Source: Micromonospora sp. MW-13 (GTDB taxonomy: Bacteria; Actinomycetota; Actinomycetes; Mycobacteriales; Micromonosporaceae). From it: DNA of 64,000 nucleotides. The position numbers and the translations under genes were made by a program. This document shows, piece after piece, positions 58,592-64,000 of this stretch (positions are counted from its first letter, which is position 1; the number at the start of each line of letters is the position of its first letter). The DNA lies in assembly GCF_003434305.1 (NCBI RefSeq), contig NZ_QKKX01000015.1, forward strand, positions 1-64,000, read 5' to 3'. Under the pieces are notes generated by a model. It was given only the letters and a program-made list of their open reading frames with translations, had not been told where the DNA came from and did not search any database.

Positions 58592-60060
58592 CGGGACGTA
58601 CCGACCGGGTGGTGGTCGTCGGCGCCGGGCTCGGCGGGCTGGCCTGCGCGCTGCACCTGGCCGGCGACGGCCGGCAGGTGACGGTGGTCGAGCGGGAGCC
58701 GGTGCCGGGCGGCCGGGCCGGCCGGCTCAGCGTCGACGGGTACGAGTTCGACACCGGCCCGACCGTGCTCACCATGCCCGACCTGATCGCCGAGGCGCTC
58801 GGCGCGGTCGGCGAGGAGTTGGGCGACTGGGTCGAGCTGATGCCGCTGGACCCCGCGTACCGGGCGTACTACCCGGACGGCTCGACGCTCGACGTGATCA
58901 CCGACAGCACCCGGATGGCGGCCGAGATCGCCTCCGTCTGCGGGCCCCGGGAGGCCGACGGGTACCTGCGCTTCGTCGACTACGCCCGCGAGCTGTGGCG
59001 GCTGGAGCGGGCCGACTTCATCGAGCGCAACCTCGACGCCCCGACCGACCTGCTCACCGGCAACCTGCTGAAGCTGCTGGCCAACGGCGCGTTCCGCCGG
59101 CTCCAGACGAAGATCGGCCAGTTCTTCAAAGACCCGCGCACCCAACGGATCTTCTCCTTCCAGGCGATGTACGCCGGGCTCGCCCCGCACGACGCGCTGG
59201 CCATCTACGCGGTCATCGCGTACCTCGACTCGGTGGCCGGGGTCTACTTCCCGCGCGGCGGCATCCACGCGGTCTCCCAGGGGATGGCCGGTGCGGCGGA
59301 GAAGCACGGCGTGCAGATCCGCTACGGCACCACGGTGACCCGGGTGGAGACCGCGAACGGCCGGGCCACCGGCGTGGTCACCGCGGACGGCGAGTTCATC
59401 CCGGCCGACGTGGTGGTGCTCAACCCCGACCTGCCGGTGGCCTACCGGGACCTGCTCCCCGCGGCCCGGCGGCGCCGGCTCACCTACTCGCCGTCCTGCG
59501 TGGTGCTGCACATCGGGTCCCGCCAGGGCTATGAGAAGATCGCCCACCACAACATCCACTTCGGACGATCCTGGAAGGGCACGTTCGACGAGGTGATCCG
59601 GCGAGGGGAGCTGATGACCGACCCGTCGCTGCTGGTCACCAACCCGAGCCGAACGGACCCGTCGGTCGCCCCCGCCGGCCGCCACACCTACTACGTGCTC
59701 GCCCCGGTGCCCAACCTCGACCGGGCCCCGTTCGACTGGCGCGGCGACCTGACCCGCCGCTACACCGACCAGCTCGTCGGGACCCTCCAGGAACGCGGGT
59801 ACGTCGGCTTCGGCGACGGCGTCGAGGTGCTGCGCGCGGTCACCCCGGCCGAGTGGGCCGAGCAGGGCATGGCAGCCGGCACCCCGTTCGCGTCGGCACA
59901 CAGTTTCTTCCAGACCGGCCCGTTCCGCCCGTCGAACCTGCACCGGACGCTCGACAACGTGGTGTTCGTCGGCTCCGGCACCCAACCGGGCGTCGGCGTG
60001 CCGATGGTCCTGATCTCCGGCAAGCTGGCCGCCGCCCGCGTCACGGGCGGTAACCGGTGA
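58579..60060 (+). CDS. crtI: Phytoene desaturase
   Basis: This 493-aa FAD enzyme has the N-terminal dinucleotide fold VVVGAGLGGLACALHLAGDG, GGRAGRLSVDGYEFDTGPTV and the C-terminal GTQPGVGVPMVLISGKLAA signature of CrtI-type desaturases. It introduces double bonds into phytoene toward lycopene. GTG 58579 follows GGGAGG. Its stop overlaps the idi start by 4 nt. Confidence 0.93.
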   Translation: MRTVTGRTDRVVVVGAGLGGLACALHLAGDGRQVTVVEREPVPGGRAGRLSVDGYEFDTGPTVLTMPDLIAEALGAVGEELGDWVELMPLDPAYRAYYPDGSTLDVITDSTRMAAEIASVCGPREADGYLRFVDYARELWRLERADFIERNLDAPTDLLTGNLLKLLANGAFRRLQTKIGQFFKDPRTQRIFSFQAMYAGLAPHDALAIYAVIAYLDSVAGVYFPRGGIHAVSQGMAGAAEKHGVQIRYGTTVTRVETANGRATGVVTADGEFIPADVVVLNPDLPVAYRDLLPAARRRRLTYSPSCVVLHIGSRQGYEKIAHHNIHFGRSWKGTFDEVIRRGELMTDPSLLVTNPSRTDPSVAPAGRHTYYVLAPVPNLDRAPFDWRGDLTRRYTDQLVGTLQERGYVGFGDGVEVLRAVTPAEWAEQGMAAGTPFASAHSFFQTGPFRPSNLHRTLDNVVFVGSGTQPGVGVPMVLISGKLAAARVTGGNR

Positions 60061-60668
60061 GCGGCCGGGAGGGCCACCTGGTCGAACTGGTCGACGACGG
60101 CGGCCGGGCGCACGGCGCGGCCTTGGTGTCCGCCGCCCACCAGCCGCCGGGCCGGCTGCACCGGGCCTTCTCGGTGCTGCTGGTCGCCCCGGACGGCCGG
60201 GTGCTGCTGCAACGCCGGGCCGCCGCCAAGACCCGGTTCCCGCTGCGCTGGGCCAACTCGTGCTGCGGCCACCCGGCGCCGGGTGAGTCGCCGATCGAGG
60301 CCGCCAACCGGCGGCTGGGCGAGGAACTGGGTGCCGGGCCCGTCGACCTCACCGAGGTCGGGGTGTACGTCTACTACGCGGAGGACCCCGCCACCGGGCG
60401 GGTCGAGTTCGAGTACGACCACGTGCTGCGCGCCGACGTGCCGGCCGACGTACCCCTGCGTCCCGACCCGGACGAGGTGGCCGAGCTGCGCTGGGTCGAC
60501 CCGGCGGCGCTGGAGGCCGACCTGGACGTCGACCCCCGCGCGTACGCGCCCTGGCTGGGCGGGGTGGTGAACCGCCTGCTGCGTCCCTCGGCGGGCACCC
60601 CCGGTCCCAGCGCGGCCCCGGCCGGCCTTCCGGCGGATGACGCGTCGGAGCGGTCGGGTGGCCGATGA
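60057..60668 (+). CDS. idi: Isopentenyl-diphosphate delta-isomerase, type I
   Basis: This 203-aa Nudix-fold enzyme has the catalytic Cys in NSCCGHP, the Nudix-like EAANRRLGEELG and the FEYDHVL segment with the second catalytic Glu. It interconverts IPP and DMAPP and feeds carotenoid synthesis. The last 30 residues are a Pro/Ala/Ser tail. GTG start overlaps the crtI stop by 4 nt. Confidence 0.93.
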   Translation: MSGREGHLVELVDDGGRAHGAALVSAAHQPPGRLHRAFSVLLVAPDGRVLLQRRAAAKTRFPLRWANSCCGHPAPGESPIEAANRRLGEELGAGPVDLTEVGVYVYYAEDPATGRVEFEYDHVLRADVPADVPLRPDPDEVAELRWVDPAALEADLDVDPRAYAPWLGGVVNRLLRPSAGTPGPSAAPAGLPADDASERSGGR

Positions 60669-61617
60669 GGCGCTGAGCGCGGGGGCCGTGGCACGCCGAC
60701 TGGGCGTCGCGGTCACCACGCTGCGCACCTGGCACCAGCGCTACGGACTCGGCCCCAGCCAGCACGTGCCGGGCCACCACCGGCGGTACACGGCGGCCGA
60801 CCTCGCCCGCCTGGAGATCATGCGCAGGCTGACCGCGGAGGGGATCACCCCGGCCGAGGCGGCCCGCTGGGCCCGGCAGACGCCGGCCCCGGGTCTGGCC
60901 GGCGAGGTGTCCACCGACGCCCTCGTCGAGGTCCGCCCCCTCGGGGTCCGCGACGGCGGCGGACAGACCATCCCGGTCGGCCGGGCCGGCCCGGCGGCCC
61001 GCGGGCTGGCCCGGGCCGCGATGCGGCTGGACTCGGTGGCGATCGGCGAGACGATCGCCCGCGCCCTGGCCGCCGACGGCGTCGTCGCCACCTGGGACGG
61101 GCTGCTGCGGCCGGTGCTCGTCGGCATCGGAGAGCGGCACGCCGCCACGGGCGGGCTGGTCGAGGTGGAGCACGTGGTGTCCCGGTGCGTCTCCGAGGCG
61201 TTCGCCACGGTGACCCGGGCCGGCCCGGCCACCGGCCCGGCCCGGATCCTGCTCTCCTGCGCCGATGAGGAACAACACACCCTGCCGCTGGAGGCGCTGG
61301 CCGCCGCGCTGGCCGAGGCCAACGTGGCGTACCGGATGCTCGGCGCCCGGGTGCCGGCGGCGGCCCTGGTCGAGGCGGTCAACCGCACCGGCCCGGCCGC
61401 CGTGGTGGTCTGGTCACACCTCCAGGCCACCGCCGACCCGGCCCAGCTCACCGTGCTGCTGGCCAGCCCGCGCCGGCCACTGCTGGTGCTGGCCGCCGGC
61501 CCGGGCTGGCGGGCCGACTCCCTGCCGGCCGGCGTGGTCCGCCCGGTCGACCTCGCCGAGGCGGTCGCGCTCGCCCTCGCGGTACGCGACTCCCTGGGCC
61601 AGCCGGCCGGGCACTGA
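60637..61617 (+). CDS. litR: MerR regulator with B12-binding domain (CarH/LitR-type photoreceptor)
   Basis: This protein of about 326 aa has an N-terminal MerR helix-turn-helix (GAVARRLGVAVTTLRTWHQRYG, HRRYTAADLARLEIMRRL), a four-helix cap with VEVEHVVSR, matching the Glu-His of CarH, and a Rossmann-type cobalamin domain (ILLSCADEEQHTLPLEALAA, VVVWSHLQ). The His in EEQH would be the lower cobalt ligand; the usual D-x-H is E-x-H here. CarH/LitR with adenosylcobalamin represses carotenoid genes in the dark and falls off in light. ATG 60637 lies inside idi; GTG 60658 is an alternative. Confidence 0.88.
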   Translation: MTRRSGRVADEALSAGAVARRLGVAVTTLRTWHQRYGLGPSQHVPGHHRRYTAADLARLEIMRRLTAEGITPAEAARWARQTPAPGLAGEVSTDALVEVRPLGVRDGGGQTIPVGRAGPAARGLARAAMRLDSVAIGETIARALAADGVVATWDGLLRPVLVGIGERHAATGGLVEVEHVVSRCVSEAFATVTRAGPATGPARILLSCADEEQHTLPLEALAAALAEANVAYRMLGARVPAAALVEAVNRTGPAAVVVWSHLQATADPAQLTVLLASPRRPLLVLAAGPGWRADSLPAGVVRPVDLAEAVALALAVRDSLGQPAGH

Positions 61618-61686
61618 CCGCGCTGCCGTTTTCGCGTCCCGTCCACTAGCGTCGAGTAGCCCACGTACCCGCCCCTCGGAGTGACG

Positions 61687-62493
61687 ATGAGTGCACGCGC
61701 CGCCCTGGCGTTCGGCATCAGCCTGATCCTGTTCCTCGCCGGCTGCGGCGAGCGGACGACCGGCGGCTCCCCGGAGGCAGTCGCCCCCGCACCGTCGGCC
61801 TCGACATCGCCGAAGCCGACAGCGAAACCGACACCGAAGCCGACCGCGTCGCCCAAGCCGACCCGGACCGTCCCGCCGAGGCTGCGTCCGGCGCCCACCA
61901 CGCTCCCGGCCGGGCTGCGCCGGACCTCCGGCGGGCGGGCGGTCGCGTTGACGTTCGACGACGGGCCCGACCCGATCTGGACGCCGAAGATCCTGGACCA
62001 GTTGCGCCGGGCCGGGGCGAAGGCCACCTTCTGCGTGATCGGCACCCGGGCCCGGGCGTACCCCCAGCTGGTCGCGCGGATCGTCCGGGAGGGCCACCAG
62101 CTGTGCAACCACAGCTGGCGGCACGACCTGGACCTCGGCCGGCGGCCGGTCGCCGATATCCGGGCCGACCTGGTACGCACCAACCGCGCCATCCAGGCGG
62201 CGGTGCCGGGCGCCAAGGTGCCGTTCTACCGCCAGCCGGGCGGGAAGTGGACCCCGGAGGTCGTGGCGGTGGGCCGACAGCTCGGCATGCGACCGCTGCA
62301 CTGGAGCGTCGACCCGCAGGACTGGGCCAAGCCGTCCGCCTCGACGATCACGCGTCGGGTGACCGGCGCCGTCCGCCCCGGCGCGATCGTGCTGATGCAC
62401 GACGGCGGCGGGAACCGGGCCGCCACGATCTCCGCGTGCGCCCACCTCATCGGCGACCTGAAGCGGCGTTACGGGCTGGTGCGACTCAGCTAG
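61687..62493 (+). CDS. Polysaccharide deacetylase lipoprotein (NodB, CE4)
   Basis: This 268-aa precursor has a signal peptide with lipobox LAGC, a Pro/Lys/Thr linker (residues about 30-65), then a NodB domain. All five motifs are visible: TFDDGPD, HSWRHD, RQPGGKW, DPQDW and LMHDGG, so it should be an active metal-dependent deacetylase acting on peptidoglycan or another cell-surface polymer. ATG 61687 with GGAG 5 nt upstream is preferred to GTG 61681. Confidence 0.9.
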   Translation: MSARAALAFGISLILFLAGCGERTTGGSPEAVAPAPSASTSPKPTAKPTPKPTASPKPTRTVPPRLRPAPTTLPAGLRRTSGGRAVALTFDDGPDPIWTPKILDQLRRAGAKATFCVIGTRARAYPQLVARIVREGHQLCNHSWRHDLDLGRRPVADIRADLVRTNRAIQAAVPGAKVPFYRQPGGKWTPEVVAVGRQLGMRPLHWSVDPQDWAKPSASTITRRVTGAVRPGAIVLMHDGGGNRAATISACAHLIGDLKRRYGLVRLS

Positions 62494-62546
62494 AACCGGC
62501 CCTGACCTGCGAGTTTTCGGGCGGGCGTGCCCTCGGCCATACCGAT

Positions 62547-62576
62547 TTGTTTCGCGGGCCGCCCGTCACGTATGCT
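62547..62576 (+). promoter_or_regulatory. Candidate promoter for the tRNA cluster
   Basis: TTGTTT (62547-62552) and TATGCT (62571-62576) are separated by 18 bp. They lie about 72 bp upstream of tRNA-Glu. Confidence 0.4.
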
Positions 62577-62648
62577 TTCCAAGCCTCCGGCGGGGCCGGA
62601 TGGGAGCAAGTCCGCTTGAAGTTGCGAGTGTGCAATGATGGCGGGGCC

Positions 62649-62721
62649 GCCCTCATCGTCTAGCGGCCCAGGACGTCGCCCTTTCAAGGCGGTAGCACGG
62701 GTTCGAATCCCGTTGGGGGCA
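62649..62721 (+). tRNA. tRNA-Glu (anticodon TTC)
   Basis: The 73-nt sequence folds as a cloverleaf with acceptor GCCCTCA/TGGGGGC, anticodon loop CTTTCAA (TTC) and T-loop GTTCGAATC. CCA is not encoded. Confidence 0.97.
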
Positions 62722-62752
62722 CGACCGGCGCAAGCCGGAGCAACACCAGCCA

Positions 62753-62826
62753 GGTCCTGTGGAGCAGTTGGAGTGCTCGCCGCCCTGTCAAGGCGGAGGT
62801 CGCGGGTTCAAGTCCCGTCAGGACCG
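62753..62826 (+). tRNA. tRNA-Asp (anticodon GTC)
   Basis: The 74-nt cloverleaf has acceptor GGTCCTG/CAGGACC, anticodon loop CTGTCAA (GTC) and T-arm GCGGG-TTCAAGT-CCCGT. It follows tRNA-Glu by 31 nt. Confidence 0.97.
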
Positions 62827-62929
62827 CAAGCGCTGACGCCGCGCGTACCATGCGCGGCGTTCTGCGTATCGGAGCAGGTCCCCGGCCGGCGGTGATCCCG
62901 CCGTTTGGGTACCATGAGCCGAGCGGCAC

Positions 62930-63003
62930 GGCCAGGTAGCTCAGTTGGTACGAGCGTCCGACTGAAAATCGGAAGGTCGGCGGTTCGACCCCGCCCCTGG
63001 CCA
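62930..63003 (+). tRNA. tRNA-Phe (anticodon GAA)
   Basis: The 74-nt cloverleaf has acceptor GGCCAGG/CCTGGCC, anticodon loop CTGAAAA (GAA) and T-arm GGCGG-TTCGACC-CCGCC. It is the last tRNA of the cluster. Confidence 0.97.
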
Positions 63004-63026
63004 CATAGCCTTTCGCCGGGCTACAG

Positions 63027-63060
63027 AGGTCCCCACCTGCGGAAACGCCGGTGGGGACCT
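63027..63060 (+). terminator. Terminator after the tRNA cluster
   Basis: A perfect 11-bp stem AGGTCCCCACC/GGTGGGGACCT with a 12-nt loop lies 23 nt after tRNA-Phe and is followed by TTGCTATT. Confidence 0.85.
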
Positions 63061-63214
63061 TGCTATTGGTACCCCCGGCGCATCAATCGCCGTGGCCCCT
63101 GGTTGACCGCTCTTGACCCTTGATCACCGTCGTTCGTTGCACGTTCGCTGCACGCCGCATGCGAGTCCAAGCCTTCTGATGGTCCTCGGGCAGTCCAGGG
63201 CGCTAGCGTGCCGT

Positions 63215-63607
63215 ATGCCCGTTATTGATCTGGATGTGCCACCGCGCAGCTCGCCGCCTCTGCGACGCCCGCACCCTCGGTTTGTCATTGCAGCCGGCGT
63301 GATGCTGGGCCTTGGCTTTCTCACCGGCGAGCCGGCGGGACGACCCTTGCGGGTTGATCCGGTGTCGGTTTGCGGGCCTCCTACGGTTGAAGCAGATAAC
63401 ACGGCGGCTCCCACAGCTTTTGGGTCGAGCGTCGAGCTCACCATCGATTCTCAGACCGGCTGTATCGTTTCGGTGCGGTGCCACACTCCTCAGCTGCTCG
63501 CTGACCCGGAGCGTTGCGTACGGGCCGCGCGCCCGCTCTCCCCGCTGCTGCCATCCCGTCTGCCGCCGACCCACACACCGTCGGGTCACCTCACTGACCC
63601 AGGCTGA
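63215..63607 (+). CDS. Hypothetical protein with one membrane segment
   Basis: This 130-aa protein has a proline-rich N-terminus, one hydrophobic helix (FVIAAGVMLGLGFLTG) and a Cys-containing outer part (SQTGCIVSVRCHT). A TAGCGT box ends 5 nt before the ATG. It has lower GC than the surrounding genes and no recognised family. It sits between the tRNA cluster and an integrase relic, so it may be acquired DNA. Confidence 0.5.
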   Translation: MPVIDLDVPPRSSPPLRRPHPRFVIAAGVMLGLGFLTGEPAGRPLRVDPVSVCGPPTVEADNTAAPTAFGSSVELTIDSQTGCIVSVRCHTPQLLADPERCVRAARPLSPLLPSRLPPTHTPSGHLTDPG

Positions 63608-63718
63608 CGCGCGGGGCGGGGCGTGGGGTCCGGGCCGGTTGATTTTCCGCCCCGCCGCCGGAGGCGGGCGGGGCGGCGGCTCCGCAGGAGCCGTTTACCA
63701 CGCCCCGGCCCGCGCCGC

Positions 63719-63900
63719 GCGGAGCGCCTTGACGATCTGGCCTTTCACGACCTGCGGCACACCGGGCAGACCTCGCCGCGCAGACCGGCGCGACCCTGGC
63801 CGACCTGATGAAGCGACTCGGGCACTCGTCCATGGCTGCGGCCCGCCGGTACCTACACGCCGTCGATGGGCGTGACCGGCCCCTGGCCCGCTCGGCTCTG
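63719..63900 (+). pseudogene. Tyrosine integrase remnant (C-terminal end)
   Basis: One frame gives DLAFHDLRHTGQT, the Arg-x-x-His box II of phage-type integrases. A one-base deletion near 63772 moves the rest to another frame: AAQTGATLADLMKRLGHSSM and AARRYLHAV, with box II His and the catalytic Tyr. The N-terminal two thirds are missing. It is a dead relic of an element probably once integrated at the tRNA cluster. Confidence 0.75.
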
Positions 63901-64000
63901 CCTGGGACTCATGGGGGAGATGGCGACCCGCGCAACCATCGACTACCGCACCGTCCGGACGGGCCTCCCCCCGTCTCTGTCGAAGATCCCCGCCCGGAGG

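Overview
The window is very GC-rich actinobacterial DNA, most like Micromonosporaceae (Micromonospora or a close relative). This rests on the extreme third-position GC, the DUF397/XRE regulator pairs, the DUF574 methyltransferase, the actinobacterial-type tad pilus cluster, a short carotenoid cluster, and many starts preceded by a TANNNT box only 5-7 bases from the start codon (leaderless mRNAs). No rRNA, CRISPR array, large biosynthetic cluster or intact mobile element was seen.

Bases 1-21200 are mostly signalling. A HAMP-repeat sensor kinase (cut by the window edge) faces a HATPase-GAF-SpoIIE phosphatase. Then come a repeat element with an internal 7-bp tandem array, a small membrane protein, a GlcE-like FAD oxidoreductase, oligopeptidase B, a serine/threonine dehydratase, a PadR-regulated ABC transporter, a mycothiol-binding-type protein opposite an AraC regulator, and an XRE/DUF397 pair. 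The block ends in a six-gene overlapping stressosome operon (rsbR-rsbS-rsbT, HATPase-SpoIIE protein, histidine kinase, receiver-SpoIIE phosphatase) with a divergent STAS antagonist.

Bases 21200-31740 hold an MFS exporter, a GntR regulator, mscL, small proteins, a BenE transporter with an XRE-cupin regulator, a LuxR ATPase, a PP2C phosphatase, an Eis-type acetyltransferase and a ZIP transporter. Two related 75-76-bp palindromic repeats lie here. Bases 31300-33080 around tRNA-Lys are damaged accessory DNA with a truncated CPBP protease and a frameshifted TetR gene.

Bases 33084-36677 are the most intriguing part. A DUF4132 protein sits 3 nt downstream of a 140-aa protein that looks like a beta-grasp (ubiquitin-like) domain ending in Gly-Gly at the extreme C-terminus, with a PD-(D/E)XK-like protein upstream. 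Bases 36880-42085 carry a secreted peptide, a receptor-like Ser/Thr kinase plus an FHA-HTH protein, a DUF574 methyltransferase, a zinc-ribbon protein and a PAP2 phosphatase. Bases 42099-53041 are a tad (Flp-type) pilus locus.

Bases 53223-57178 contain a Rieske/DUF2231 protein, a secreted peptide, an enoyl-CoA hydratase-like protein and a flavin disulfide reductase. Bases 57339-61617 are a carotenoid cluster (crtB, crtI, idi) with a CarH/LitR-type B12-binding MerR regulator, suggesting light control. The right end has a polysaccharide deacetylase lipoprotein, tRNA-Glu, tRNA-Asp and tRNA-Phe, a terminator, a small orphan gene and a frameshifted tyrosine-integrase relic.
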